A stretch of DNA of 64,000 nucleotides from Shewanella algicola (GTDB taxonomy: Bacteria; Pseudomonadota; Gammaproteobacteria; Enterobacterales; Shewanellaceae): assembly GCF_014648035.1 (NCBI RefSeq), contig NZ_BMQI01000026.1, positions 1-64,000 of the forward strand. The letters run 5' to 3'. The translations under genes and the position numbers were made by a program. Positions 17,543 to 27,053 of the stretch are shown here, piece after piece. The notes below the pieces were generated by a model. That model saw nothing but the letters and a program-made list of their open reading frames with translations. It did no database searches and was not told the origin of the DNA. Numbering within the stretch: the stretch's first letter is position 1; every line of letters starts with the position of its first letter.

Positions 17543-19942
17543 TTACAGTGACTTCCTTGTAAAAAATGAAATAAACGGCGCTAATAAAAAAGCAAAGCTG
17601 ATGCCAAATAAAAGCGTTAGGCCGAAAAAGTGAATCGCATGGGTTTGGCTCAGCGCCAATAAACCAAAGGCTAATAAGGTTGAGCAGGCCGACATAAATA
17701 TTGCCATCATCACTCCATGACTGGTGTGTTTGGCTTCGGCAAAAAATAAGCTGTAATCAATACCAATACCCAGCACTAAAATAAAGGCTAGGGCATGAAA
17801 TAAGCTAATGCTTGAGCCAACTAATCCTAAACAAGCCAGAGTAAGCAACACGGCAAGTGCCGGTACAGCAACAATGGCAAGCGCCAGTTTAATGCCATAT
17901 TTAACGCTAAAAACAATACTGGCAAGCGCAAACACCCACATTAACAACTGAAACGTCAGTTGGCGATACTGGCCCATAATGTTGGATATATCGCCAACCT
18001 TATCAATCACTCTGACTTGCCCTAAAGGCCAATCTTGATTCGCGAGTCGCAGGGTTAACGAGGGCAGAGAATGAATGCCGCCTAGTAATACAATGGCGCC
18101 AAATTGTGTCGTATTGTCAGCGCTTGCAACATCACCCAACCACAAGGCTTTTAAATCATCATTGGCGTGCTTAAGCACAGTTTGAGGTGTGAGCCATGCT
18201 GAGTCAGCCAGATTAAGCTCGGCCATTAAACTGGCCTTTATGCTGTCATCCAGGTCCATTTGCTCAATGATTTCAGCTAGGTGTTGTTGGTAAAGCTGTT
18301 GCTGTAGTAGGTAGTGATACTGCTGACGCGCCATGCTTGGCATAAAGCGACTGAGGCTTATTGCTTGAGCGATTTCATTGTCTGCGATGGCGGCATCTAA
18401 TACTGGGGTTAGTTGCTCAAGTGTTTGCAGTAAGTTTTGTTCATTAGCGCTACTGACCAAAATAAATTGGTTATCTGTGCCGCCGCTGAGTAATTGCCTC
18501 AGCTGGTTTTCTTCAGTGGTTATCGCCTCTGGGCTTTGCTGCAATTGCCGAATATCATCGTTGCTAGTGAGTTGCGATAATCCGAAAAACAGTATGGCTA
18601 ATATAGCAACGGGCAGCAACATGAGTACTGCTTTTTGTAACGTTTTTGTTGGAGTAAATACGCGCTGTAACCCGTTTAAATATGCCTGAGCAAACCCAAG
18701 CCCTTGAGTGTGCTTTAGTGAATGATTTCCCAAAAGCGTGAATACTAACAACAAGGTGAGATACGCGCCTATTAAGCCCGCAGCGCAAAATACCGCGACT
18801 TGTTGCATCCCCGGGAAAGGCGTAAAACCAATGGCGATAAATGCACTGGCGCTGGTGGCTAATGCGAGTGTTAGCGCAGGGAAAATACGTTTGATGGTGT
18901 CACTGGCAGTGTCATTAGGGTGTGCTTGTTTTTCACAATAAAAATGAAAGCTGTAATCAATGGCCACACCAATTAAGCTGGTGCCAAACACTAATGTCAG
19001 TAAATGCAATTCACCAAATAAGCTAAGAGTAGCGACAAAAGCAAACACGACCCCAGTGGATAAGGTCAGGGTTGCTGCCACTAACGGCATTAGCGAGCGA
19101 AATGCCAACCACACCAGTAATACAATGCCCAGCAGTGAGATTAGGCCGATTTTACTGATCTCTTGTTTGGCTGATTCGGTTGCGGCGATAGCATGAAACA
19201 GTGCGCCCGCTTTGAGAAAACTGATTTGCGGATGCTGTTGGTTTACATGACTAAATGCAGATTCTAGAGCCAATATTTGCTGTTGCTGTGCCGTAGGACT
19301 AAACGCACTGTCGCGGCCTTTGGCCATAACGATAGCGGCAACTCCGCTATCTGTATCGGTGAGTAAAATACCCTGTTGGCGACGAAGTTTACTATTAGGC
19401 GAGAGTGCCAACAAGTTTGCTGGAAACAATAACAGCGGGTCGCTCGCTAACAGTTGGCTGTTAGCAAAACTAAAGGCGCTATACAGTTGATTTTGCGCGG
19501 TCGCTAACAGCTCATGCCAGTTATCTGTTTCTAGCGCATGTTTTTGCTGGTGGGTGAGTAAACTAAAGCGATGCTCAAAATACACTTTGGCTAACTCTTC
19601 TAACTGATTGTCAGCGCCACTTCTAATGGCGATAAAAGGTTGTTGTGGCTGGCTTTGTAACGAGGTCATTAACTGCTGAGCGGCATTAACGGCCTGATTG
19701 TCGCTCTCTGCTAATATGGCAATATATACTTGATTGGCGAGTCGTTGCTCGACGGTGTCTAATGCTGTTTCAGTGAGTTTGTCTTGTTGTAAATGAGGCA
19801 ACATGGCCAAAATATCAGTTTGGATCCGCGCGCCTTGCTGCCATTGCCAAGCGCCACTAATTAACATGGCAAGCAGTAATAATAGCCATAGGGCAAAGCG
19901 GCTTTTGGCTGAGATCAATACATTAAATGGGTTGCGAGGCAT
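17543..19942 (-). CDS. apeM: APE cluster RND/MMPL-type exporter (ApeM type)
   Basis: A 799-residue inner-membrane transporter with the two-fold RND/MMPL layout: one N-terminal helix, a large periplasmic domain (~35-245), a helix bundle, a second periplasmic domain (~445-635) and a second bundle. The proton-relay signatures GVAIDYSFHF and GIGIDYSLFF occur once in each half. It is probably responsible for moving the aryl polyene lipid from the inner membrane. It overlaps the upstream LolA-like gene by one base (TAATG) and abuts the flavoenzyme gene. The pairing with a LolA-like carrier and a lipoprotein suggests an export route to the outer membrane. Confidence 0.9.
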   Translation of the reverse strand: MPRNPFNVLISAKSRFALWLLLLLAMLISGAWQWQQGARIQTDILAMLPHLQQDKLTETALDTVEQRLANQVYIAILAESDNQAVNAAQQLMTSLQSQPQQPFIAIRSGADNQLEELAKVYFEHRFSLLTHQQKHALETDNWHELLATAQNQLYSAFSFANSQLLASDPLLLFPANLLALSPNSKLRRQQGILLTDTDSGVAAIVMAKGRDSAFSPTAQQQQILALESAFSHVNQQHPQISFLKAGALFHAIAATESAKQEISKIGLISLLGIVLLVWLAFRSLMPLVAATLTLSTGVVFAFVATLSLFGELHLLTLVFGTSLIGVAIDYSFHFYCEKQAHPNDTASDTIKRIFPALTLALATSASAFIAIGFTPFPGMQQVAVFCAAGLIGAYLTLLLVFTLLGNHSLKHTQGLGFAQAYLNGLQRVFTPTKTLQKAVLMLLPVAILAILFFGLSQLTSNDDIRQLQQSPEAITTEENQLRQLLSGGTDNQFILVSSANEQNLLQTLEQLTPVLDAAIADNEIAQAISLSRFMPSMARQQYHYLLQQQLYQQHLAEIIEQMDLDDSIKASLMAELNLADSAWLTPQTVLKHANDDLKALWLGDVASADNTTQFGAIVLLGGIHSLPSLTLRLANQDWPLGQVRVIDKVGDISNIMGQYRQLTFQLLMWVFALASIVFSVKYGIKLALAIVAVPALAVLLTLACLGLVGSSISLFHALAFILVLGIGIDYSLFFAEAKHTSHGVMMAIFMSACSTLLAFGLLALSQTHAIHFFGLTLLFGISFAFLLAPFISFFTRKSL

Positions 19943-20712
19943 TACTGAGCTAACTCACTGTTTAGGCTAAATAGTACAAATTCACTGTCGCTAAGTGGGC
20001 CATGTTCAGTATTAGTAAATTGTATGTAGGTGTAGTCGCTGATGTCCGTTTGTTGGCTGGTCATGATGAGTGAGCGAATGTGAGTTTCACCACTGAGGGT
20101 AATGTTACCCATAGCGGCATGCACTTGCGGATCTTTTGCTTGTAAGCCGAGTTGCCACACTGAGCCTGTTGTTTCTGTGGGCATAAATAACCTAAAGTCA
20201 GCGCTGAGCGCGTTTATGTCGCCGGCCATGATGGCTTGCAATAAACGCGGCAGTTGCTGCGCGATGGGATTGCCGCTGGCTGCTGCGCTGAGCTGTTGCA
20301 CTTTTCCCTGACTGTTTTGCTGAATTAATTGCTGATCTTTAAGCACCATCAAGCTGTTAAAGGGTTTAAGTTGTTGCCAAACCAAACCCTGACTAGGACT
20401 GAAAATAAACCGACCCTGGCTTTGTAACGGTTTTTTGAGCACAGCTAAATGCCGCAGCTGCAGGAATTGTCCGCGGGTATCGGCTTGTAAATTCAGTTGC
20501 TGTGCTAATGTCTCAAGAGCTGACGAGCTAGCCGGCTGTTGGTACAAATGGTTAATTTGTGCCAATTGAGCTTCTGTCAGCTGACCCCCTGTCAGTTGAA
20601 GCTTGTTCTCTGCCTTTATAGGTGTCGGAGCTGCACTAACGCTAGCAGCCAGTGTGCTGGCGCAAAGCACCAAATACATTAATGTTATCAGCAGCGCCTT
20701 AATTACTGGCAT
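19942..20712 (-). CDS. apeL: LolA-like periplasmic carrier (ApeL type)
   Basis: A 256-residue exported protein with a signal peptide (~1-25, ending VSAAP). The body fits the LolA-like beta half-barrel: QADTRGQFLQLRHLAVLKKPLQSQGRFIF matches the LolA pattern of a first strand followed by a basic-hydrophobic segment (the full stretch is at residues ~75-105). In APE clusters such proteins are thought to carry the lipid across the periplasm between the MMPL exporter and the outer membrane. It shares one-base overlaps with both neighbours, implying tight coupling. The exact cargo is inferred from context. Confidence 0.82.
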   Translation of the reverse strand: MPVIKALLITLMYLVLCASTLAASVSAAPTPIKAENKLQLTGGQLTEAQLAQINHLYQQPASSSALETLAQQLNLQADTRGQFLQLRHLAVLKKPLQSQGRFIFSPSQGLVWQQLKPFNSLMVLKDQQLIQQNSQGKVQQLSAAASGNPIAQQLPRLLQAIMAGDINALSADFRLFMPTETTGSVWQLGLQAKDPQVHAAMGNITLSGETHIRSLIMTSQQTDISDYTYIQFTNTEHGPLSDSEFVLFSLNSELAQ

Positions 20713-21143
20713 CAGGCTTGGCTCTCATCTAATAACGGACGAATTTTTTGCTGAAACACCTCTGGCGTTACAAAGCATAACTCCTGGGTGGCAATCTCTA
20801 CCGCAGCCTGGATGGTATAGCCCTTGGTAATACGCGCATTGGTTTGAGCATCGACAATTTGATAGTTAATCCGTAAACGGTTTTCCCATTCAACAATGGC
20901 GGCAATCACTTTGACTTTTTGATCAAAGGTGCTGCTTTTAACATATTTGATTTGTACGTCGACAATCGGCCAGGCATAGCCTGACTCAAGCATGGTGCGG
21001 TAGTTATAGCCGAGCTTATCGAGCAGCTGGCAACGCACTACTTCAAAGTAACGCAGGTAGTTACCATGCCAAGTAATACCCATGGAGTCGACATCGTGAA
21101 ATGGGATCACCATTTCCATTTCGGTAAGCAGTAAACCTTTCAT
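20712..21143 (-). CDS. apeK: Acyl thioesterase, 4-hydroxybenzoyl-CoA type (ApeK type)
   Basis: A 143-residue hotdog thioesterase of the 4HBT/YbgC type. The N-terminal catalytic motif FHDVDSMGITWHGNYLRYFE carries the aspartate and the W-H-G-N-Y pattern of the family. It likely releases or edits acyl chains on the cluster's ACPs or CoA. It is adjacent (zero gap) to the ammonia-lyase gene and overlaps the LolA-like gene by one base. Confidence 0.88.
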   Translation of the reverse strand: MKGLLLTEMEMVIPFHDVDSMGITWHGNYLRYFEVVRCQLLDKLGYNYRTMLESGYAWPIVDVQIKYVKSSTFDQKVKVIAAIVEWENRLRINYQIVDAQTNARITKGYTIQAAVEIATQELCFVTPEVFQQKIRPLLDESQA

Positions 21144-22703
21144 TCAGCACACCTCCCATTGACCGAGTTGAATTTTTTCGACCGTTTGGCGCAGTGCTGA
21201 TTCTAAAGGACGGTCTTCAGTGAGCAGCTCACAAGCCTCACTCACTTGCTCAAGGGTTTTAGCGAGCGACGGGGTTAATGACTGCGGATCTAACTCTTGC
21301 TGTATCACCCGCAGTTGGATCCCCTGACTCATGGCTAACAAGGCCGCAGCTGCCACTTGTTCAGTAAGTTGCAGCACGCGCATGCAATCTCGTGCGGCAA
21401 TGGTGCCCATGCTGACTTTATCTTGATTATGACACTCTGTTGAGCGTGAAAACACACTGGCAGGCATGGTGTTTTTTAGCGCTTCTGCAGTCCAGGCAGA
21501 CACACCGATTTGTACTGCTTTAAAGCCGTGGTTAATGGCGCGGCGTTCGCCGGTTGCCGCTGATAAATTAGCCGGTAAACCGTTATTAAATTTCGGGTCC
21601 ATTACCAGTGCCATCTGGCGATCGATTAAATCGGCAATATTGGCTACTGCGTTTTTCAGTGCATCCATGGCAAAGGCAATATGCCCACCATAAAAGTGGC
21701 CGCCATGAAGTATGTGCTCGCCTTCGCCATCCACAATCGGGTTGTCGTTAGCGCTGTTGAGTTCGGTTTCAATAAACTGGCGCATAAACGGCAGTGCATC
21801 TTGCAATACCCCAATAATATGCGGCGCACAGCGAATAGAGTAACGATCTTGTAGGCGGTCGGAATTACGCGGATGAGTATGGTGGTTTAAGTCTTCACGG
21901 ATCCAACTGGCAATTTGGTTTTGCCCTGGGTGAGGTTTGGCGGCAAACAAAATGTCGTCAAAATGGTTGGAGTTACCTTTAAGGGTTAAGGACGCCATTG
22001 CGGTTATACGGCTCGATAAACGGCTTAAGTATTGCGATCTGTCATAGGCTAAACACGCAAGCGCTGTCATGACGGCGGTGCCGTTCATCAATGCAAGGCC
22101 TTCTTTTGGGCGCAATCTCAGAGGCACTATGCCAAGTTGTAAATACACATCTTTAGTGGCTTGGCGTTTACCTTGATACATCACTTCGCGCTCGCCGACT
22201 AACACTGCCGCAAGGTAAGACAGCGGGGTTAAATCACCACTGGCGCCAACTGAGCCTTCTTGAGGAATGATAGGCGTGATGTCGTTGTTTAATAGCCATT
22301 CAATACGTTGCAATAGTTGATAGCTCACGCCAGATTTACCCACGGCCAATGAGTTGAGGCGGCACGCCATAATGGCGCGAGATTGCATTGGGCTAAAAAT
22401 GTCGCCTAAGCCACAACCATGAAAGCGGGTTAAATGCAGCGGTAATTCGTGGACTAAATCTAAGCTGACATTGACGGTGCAAGAGTCGCCATAGCCGGTG
22501 GTGACGCCATACACTACGCCTTCTTCATGCAATAAACTGTCAATGAAGCGTGCGCCTTTTTGAATGTATTCAACGTAGTCAGTGGTGTCAGTCAGTTTTA
22601 CCTGGGCACCTTTGGCTACCGCAACCACTTGCTCTAGGCTGAGGTACTGTTGACCAAAGTGCACTGTGTTATCGGTCGTGTCTGCTGAAGATGTGTGGCT
22701 CAT
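21144..22703 (-). CDS. MIO-type aromatic amino acid ammonia-lyase in APE cluster
   Basis: A histidine/phenylalanine/tyrosine ammonia-lyase homologue. It eliminates ammonia from an aromatic amino acid, giving cinnamate, p-coumarate or urocanate. From ATG 22703, seven bases after the previous stop, it has 519 residues. The prosthetic MIO group forms from Ala154-Ser155-Gly156 (VGASGDL), and the catalytic Tyr65 is in VYGVTTGYG. The selectivity pair is Phe94-His95, unlike His-Leu of bacterial tyrosine lyases or Ser-His of HutH. No hut genes are near. Between apeJ and apeK it most plausibly supplies the aryl starter acid for ApeH. Tyrosine or phenylalanine as substrate remains open. Confidence 0.92.
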   Translation of the reverse strand: MSHTSSADTTDNTVHFGQQYLSLEQVVAVAKGAQVKLTDTTDYVEYIQKGARFIDSLLHEEGVVYGVTTGYGDSCTVNVSLDLVHELPLHLTRFHGCGLGDIFSPMQSRAIMACRLNSLAVGKSGVSYQLLQRIEWLLNNDITPIIPQEGSVGASGDLTPLSYLAAVLVGEREVMYQGKRQATKDVYLQLGIVPLRLRPKEGLALMNGTAVMTALACLAYDRSQYLSRLSSRITAMASLTLKGNSNHFDDILFAAKPHPGQNQIASWIREDLNHHTHPRNSDRLQDRYSIRCAPHIIGVLQDALPFMRQFIETELNSANDNPIVDGEGEHILHGGHFYGGHIAFAMDALKNAVANIADLIDRQMALVMDPKFNNGLPANLSAATGERRAINHGFKAVQIGVSAWTAEALKNTMPASVFSRSTECHNQDKVSMGTIAARDCMRVLQLTEQVAAAALLAMSQGIQLRVIQQELDPQSLTPSLAKTLEQVSEACELLTEDRPLESALRQTVEKIQLGQWEVC

Positions 22704-22707
22704 GAGA

Positions 22708-24498
22708 TTATCTGTCCTGACTGGGTAATGGGGCTGCACTTGAGTGTGAAGGCTGGTTGTTACGGGTAACCAGCTCGTCCTTGCGCCAAAAATCGAAAAA
22801 GTTAAACCATTGCATTGGCGCGAGTTGCGCAAAATGGGCTAAACGCTGGCTATATTGAGTCATTGCATCGGTTAAGCGTGCTGTTCTGCCGGCTCGAGGG
22901 CCTTTTAGCGTGTCGCTTAAGTGTTCAACATGGACTTGATAACGACCATGTTGGCGAATGCAAAATAGGGTATACACCGGGCAATCTAATAAACTGGCCA
23001 AAATAAATGGCCCTTGTGGAAAAGCGGCTTCCTGGCCTAAAAAAGGTAAATAAGTCACACGCCCCTGGCTGCTTGATGAGGTACGGTCTGCTGCAATCAC
23101 CACAATTTCACCTTGATCAATCTTTTGTTGCAATAACATCGCAGTACTAGGGTCGAGTTCATTTACATGGATTAAATTCAGGCTACTTTGCGGGTTAAGT
23201 TGTTGTAGGACTTTATTAAAGTTCTCTGCATGCTGGGTCAGCACCATCACATTCACCTTGACTTTTTGCTGGTGGATGGAGATAGCGCGGCACAGTTCCA
23301 TATTGCCTAAATGCGACACAATCAATACTGCGCCGCGTCCCGTAGCCACTTGATTTGCCAGAATATGACGGTCGTTAAAGTCGACTTGGGCGAGGTTAAT
23401 TCTGTCGCACCAGGCATCTATTCGGTCGAGTGCGGCATTACCAAAAGCAAAAAAATGCCTAAGGCTGTCGCGCCAACCTACTGGACGGTTTAACTGTGGA
23501 TGATTGGGTTGTTGCTGTTGTACACGATACAAAAAGCCCAATGACGCATCACGAGCGGTTTTTCCGGTAAGGAAGAAATAACAGATCACCGGATACATCA
23601 CAGCACGGCACAACCAATGCCCGCCAAGGCGATAGCATTGAGCTAAAAATTGAATACCCCAAAAGCTGCCGCGCTCGCTCATGGCTGACCAATGTTTAGT
23701 TGTTGTTTGAGTTGACTGATGTTGTTGATTCGGCTGATTTGAATCTTGTGTCGCTGGGCTATTTGGCGCTAAATGCGGCTTAGCAATCATGCGAGGCAAG
23801 CGGGTTAACATGCCAAAAAATAGCTTGGTGTGCATCCAACTAATGCGCACATTATCTTTTACGCCTTGGAAGTGGCTAATGCCATCTTCTGGGTAAATGA
23901 CTTTGGTTGGCACATGCACCACGGGCGTACCTTGCCAGTGCAGTTTAACCATGACTTCAATATCAAAATCCATGCGCTCGCCTAGTGCCTGCTGACTAAA
24001 TAACTGTTCGGTAGCCGCAAGCGGATAGACTCTAAAACCACACATAGAATCTTGAATATCAAAGCTGAGGGTTTCTACCCACACCCAAAAATGGGTAATG
24101 TAACGGCCATATAAGCGACCTTTGGGCACCGAATCATCATATTGCGGTTGGCCTGATATCAAGGTTGTAGGGTGTTGCTCGCTGGTGGCGATCATCAAGG
24201 GGATGTCGGCTAAATTATGCTGGCCATCAGCATCAACTTGTAAAGCATGGCTATAGCCATCACGGTAAGCCTGGCGTAAGCCGCTCATTACCGCCGCGCC
24301 TTTACCGCGATTATAAGGATGTTGAATTAAGGTCACCCAGCTAAACTTATCGGCTAGCGCTTGCAGCACATAACGGGTTTGATCGTCACTGCCGTCGTCG
24401 ACCAAATAACAAGGTAATTGGTATTGAGCCAAATCGGTTAAGGTTTTTTCTATCGCGATATGGTGGTTGTAGTTGGGAATTACTAACGCCAATGTCAT
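22708..24498 (-). CDS. apeJ: Glycosyltransferase family 2 / acyltransferase fusion (ApeJ type)
   Basis: A 596-residue two-domain enzyme. Residues ~1-240 are a GT-A fold glycosyltransferase (VIPNYNH, VDDGSDD, and the metal site QVDADGQH), similar to dolichyl-phosphate-type sugar transferases. Residues ~270-575 resemble LpxL-type lysophospholipid acyltransferases with the HX4E catalytic motif (SHLGNMEL). A hydrophilic Gln/Thr-rich linker joins them at ~245-270. It probably builds the sugar-lipid anchor on which the aryl polyene acid is esterified. Its ATG overlaps the apeI stop by 4 bp. Confidence 0.9.
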   Translation of the reverse strand: MTLALVIPNYNHHIAIEKTLTDLAQYQLPCYLVDDGSDDQTRYVLQALADKFSWVTLIQHPYNRGKGAAVMSGLRQAYRDGYSHALQVDADGQHNLADIPLMIATSEQHPTTLISGQPQYDDSVPKGRLYGRYITHFWVWVETLSFDIQDSMCGFRVYPLAATEQLFSQQALGERMDFDIEVMVKLHWQGTPVVHVPTKVIYPEDGISHFQGVKDNVRISWMHTKLFFGMLTRLPRMIAKPHLAPNSPATQDSNQPNQQHQSTQTTTKHWSAMSERGSFWGIQFLAQCYRLGGHWLCRAVMYPVICYFFLTGKTARDASLGFLYRVQQQQPNHPQLNRPVGWRDSLRHFFAFGNAALDRIDAWCDRINLAQVDFNDRHILANQVATGRGAVLIVSHLGNMELCRAISIHQQKVKVNVMVLTQHAENFNKVLQQLNPQSSLNLIHVNELDPSTAMLLQQKIDQGEIVVIAADRTSSSSQGRVTYLPFLGQEAAFPQGPFILASLLDCPVYTLFCIRQHGRYQVHVEHLSDTLKGPRAGRTARLTDAMTQYSQRLAHFAQLAPMQWFNFFDFWRKDELVTRNNQPSHSSAAPLPSQDR

Positions 24499-24893
24499 GA
24501 GGCACTCTCTGTATTCATGGCGGTGTTCATATCTGTATTAATGCTGGAATTAAGAGCTATTCGACCAGAAGCAAAGCGTTTGTCGCCATCACGGTAACTG
24601 AAAATAAGTTTCGATTTGTGCGCCTGATGTTCGATGACTAAATCAACATAGGTATTGGGCAAAATGAGTTGCTGAAACTTAAGCACTTCGAGCGTGGCGA
24701 CATTGGCATTATAGCCAAACGCGTTACAGCCTAACTTAACGGCCCAATCTAATTGCGTTACGCCTGGCAGTACGGCCTGCTCAGGAAAGTGGCCGTCAAA
24801 AAAAGCCAATTCGCCACTAATGAACAAGCGCCAATGGCATTGTTCACCCTCGGCGTGTTGATGAATAATTTGCGGTAATACTGATTTAATCAT
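24495..24893 (-). CDS. apeI: ApeI family hotdog dehydratase
   Basis: A 132-residue FabA/FabZ-like hotdog protein with the characteristic FFDGHFPEQAVLPGVTQ segment holding the active histidine. ApeI is reported to work with ApeP in dehydrating 3-hydroxyacyl-ACP intermediates of aryl polyenes. The C-terminus ends in an unusual low-complexity Asn/Thr/Met tail (NTDMNTAMNTES). It overlaps the AMP ligase gene by 8 bp and apeJ by 4 bp. Confidence 0.88.
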   Translation of the reverse strand: MIKSVLPQIIHQHAEGEQCHWRLFISGELAFFDGHFPEQAVLPGVTQLDWAVKLGCNAFGYNANVATLEVLKFQQLILPNTYVDLVIEHQAHKSKLIFSYRDGDKRFASGRIALNSSINTDMNTAMNTESAS

Positions 24894-26253
24894 GAATAAA
24901 TAAAGCTGCTATATCGGCTGAAGTACGTTTGCCCTGGCTATTAAGCGGCAAGGTGTTTGGGTAGCGCCAGCGCTTAGGTAACGTGATGCGCTCAAACTGG
25001 CTCAGTAAGTGATTTTTTAGGGCGGTATTAATCGCTAACTTACCTTCATCTTTAAGGGTTTGTCTGCCAAGTTCATTTAAGCAAACCGCCGCGCCAAGCA
25101 TGATGCGTGGTTGTTCTAATACCGTGACTGCCGCGTCACTGACAAACGGATGGCTTTGTAGCAAGTGCTCTAATTGCGCAAGTGATAAGCGCTTTTCTTC
25201 TATTTTGACAATGCGATCTAAGCGGTGCAGTAAACGAAATTGACCATTTTCAAGCAACTCGATTTTGTCATCGCATTTTACCCAGGTGTCAGGACTGTCT
25301 AAGTAAACCGACTGCAACATTAATGCCCCATCGTGCGGATCGGCATTCACGTTTACCCGTTCAAACGGCTGCCAGGTTTGTTGTTGCTGGTGCTGACGTC
25401 GATAAGCGATACCGCCGGTTTCGGTACTGCCAAATACCTCAATAGGTAATTGCTTAAAGCACTGTTTAACCGCTTGTGCTGATTCAAAATTTAACGGTCC
25501 ACCTGAGCTGAAAATTAAACTTGGAGTACGCTGTTGTGGTTGGTTATCAAGGGCGTCGGGTAAACGGGTTAGCTGCGCCGGACTGCTGATTAAACACAGG
25601 TTTGGCATAATGGCGAGGTAATAGCTTAGGGTTTCTGGAAAGTCTATTTGTTCGCTTAAAAAAGCTCGACTTGCCGCTAACGGCCATAAAATTTTAAACA
25701 ATAAACCATAAATGTGCTGATGCGATACCGTTGATACCACAGAGCAATGTGGTAAGTGCTGGGCAAAGGTATGCTCTAAAATACTGACTTCGGCATCAAG
25801 TTGCGCAAGGGTTTTGGTAATGGCTTTGGGCTGACCACTGCTGCCAGATGTAAATAAAACCAGTTCACCTAAGGTGTTGGCTTTCGGCCAGTTTGCCGCG
25901 GGAAGGCTGAGTTCTTTTTTAAGGCTAACAAACTCGCCAGCTTCGCATAACGGTTTGTCGGCAATAATGGCGTCAAACTCATGGTTAAGTTGACTTAATG
26001 TGCCGCGTTGAGTGTTGGCTGGCAGTACCACTTGCTTACCCGCAAGTAATGCTGCGCAAAGACCTGCGGCAAATAAATCACTGTTTTGGGCGGCCAGTAA
26101 CCAGCGCTTGGCATCGCTTTGACTGAGCTGGTTGTGCAAGTGAGTGACATGGGCGCAAAATAACGAACCCGTCATGATGTCATGATGATCAAAGCTAATA
26201 AGCTGCTGAGCAGCAGGGCCATTGGTTAACCAGTTAAGCAAAAGTTTAGTCAT
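24886..26253 (-). CDS. apeH: Acyl/aryl-ACP synthetase, AMP-forming (ApeH type)
   Basis: A 455-residue ANL-superfamily adenylating enzyme. It has the phosphate-binding motif LFTSGSSGQPKAITK, the A5 motif EVFGSTETGG, the hinge region LDRIVKIEEKRLS and the C-terminal lysine in SQGKRTS. It is shorter than typical acyl-CoA ligases (~500-550), as in APE clusters. It is predicted to activate the aryl acid starter (here perhaps cinnamate or p-coumarate from the ammonia-lyase) and load an ACP. It overlaps the flanking genes by 8 bp each. Confidence 0.88.
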   Translation of the reverse strand: MTKLLLNWLTNGPAAQQLISFDHHDIMTGSLFCAHVTHLHNQLSQSDAKRWLLAAQNSDLFAAGLCAALLAGKQVVLPANTQRGTLSQLNHEFDAIIADKPLCEAGEFVSLKKELSLPAANWPKANTLGELVLFTSGSSGQPKAITKTLAQLDAEVSILEHTFAQHLPHCSVVSTVSHQHIYGLLFKILWPLAASRAFLSEQIDFPETLSYYLAIMPNLCLISSPAQLTRLPDALDNQPQQRTPSLIFSSGGPLNFESAQAVKQCFKQLPIEVFGSTETGGIAYRRQHQQQQTWQPFERVNVNADPHDGALMLQSVYLDSPDTWVKCDDKIELLENGQFRLLHRLDRIVKIEEKRLSLAQLEHLLQSHPFVSDAAVTVLEQPRIMLGAAVCLNELGRQTLKDEGKLAINTALKNHLLSQFERITLPKRWRYPNTLPLNSQGKRTSADIAALFIHD

Positions 26254-26797
26254 GTTTTTTCAGCCAAAACTTGCGATAAATCCATTCACCACTGAGTAGC
26301 ATGCCTATGAGCACATAAGCTATCAGTCCGTTGTAAAGCGTCCACATTTCAATTGTTGTGGCTATTGCTGTGTAGGCTGCTATGGCGCCATTGACAACAA
26401 AGAGTCCACACCATAATTTGGTTATGGTGCGCAAATATTCAATTGCTGAGTCTGGTAAATCAGGCTCTTTTATCCGAGCTAAGCGTTCAATCATACTGGG
26501 CCCAAACACCAGCGAATAACTAAATAAACTCAATAAGCTGAGGTTGATGACCACCGGATAATACAGAAGCCAGTCATTACGCTTAGCAATAAAACTGGCC
26601 CCAGTTAACCCTATCCCAACAATGAGCGGCAATACCATTGCACGCACTTGTTGCTTGGTGACTATCATACGAGTAAGCAGTAACACGCATAGCAATAAGG
26701 CGATGTAGCCGGGCGGTAAATACTGTAATCCAAAATACACTGCTAATGGGTACGCAACAATCACTAACGTGGTAATGATCTGCAAGAATAACCTCAT
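26246..26797 (-). CDS. apeG: APE cluster COG4648-type membrane protein (ApeG type)
   Basis: A 183-residue integral membrane protein with about five or six hydrophobic helices, including one from the N-terminus, and a short basic C-terminus (RKFWLKKHD). It fits the small polytopic membrane protein found next to the ACPs in aryl polyene clusters (COG4648). No catalytic motif is visible and its role is unknown. It overlaps apeF by one base (TAATG) and apeH by 8 bp. Confidence 0.83.
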   Translation of the reverse strand: MRLFLQIITTLVIVAYPLAVYFGLQYLPPGYIALLLCVLLLTRMIVTKQQVRAMVLPLIVGIGLTGASFIAKRNDWLLYYPVVINLSLLSLFSYSLVFGPSMIERLARIKEPDLPDSAIEYLRTITKLWCGLFVVNGAIAAYTAIATTIEMWTLYNGLIAYVLIGMLLSGEWIYRKFWLKKHD

Positions 26798-27045
26798 TAG
26801 CTTTGCATTAATCCTTCTACAGCGTTAACCACATCATTAACGGTACGCACGGTTTTAAATTCTTCTGGTTGAATCTTTTTACCGGTGAGTTGTTGCAACT
26901 TAATCACTAAATCCACGGCATCGATGCTGTCTAAATCCAACTCTTCATACAATGATGCATCTAAGCTAATATCTGCTGGGTCTATTTCAAACTCATCCAC
27001 TAAAATGGTGCTGAGCATGGCAAGAATTTGATCACGGTTTTGCAT
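26797..27045 (-). CDS. apeF: Acyl carrier protein (ApeF type)
   Basis: An 82-residue acyl carrier protein. The phosphopantetheine attachment serine is Ser40 in DLDSIDAVDL, within an acidic four-helix bundle of normal length. It is one of two ACPs in tandem that carry the starter or growing polyene; which does which is not evident. A phosphopantetheinyl transferase must come from elsewhere in the genome. Confidence 0.93.
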   Translation of the reverse strand: MQNRDQILAMLSTILVDEFEIDPADISLDASLYEELDLDSIDAVDLVIKLQQLTGKKIQPEEFKTVRTVNDVVNAVEGLMQS

Positions 27046-27053
27046 GCTGGCTC

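Noticed and set aside
21144-22703. Histidine ammonia-lyase hutH of a histidine utilisation operon
   Set aside because: No hutU, hutI or hutG is near, the selectivity pair differs from HutH and the gene is coupled to APE genes on both sides.
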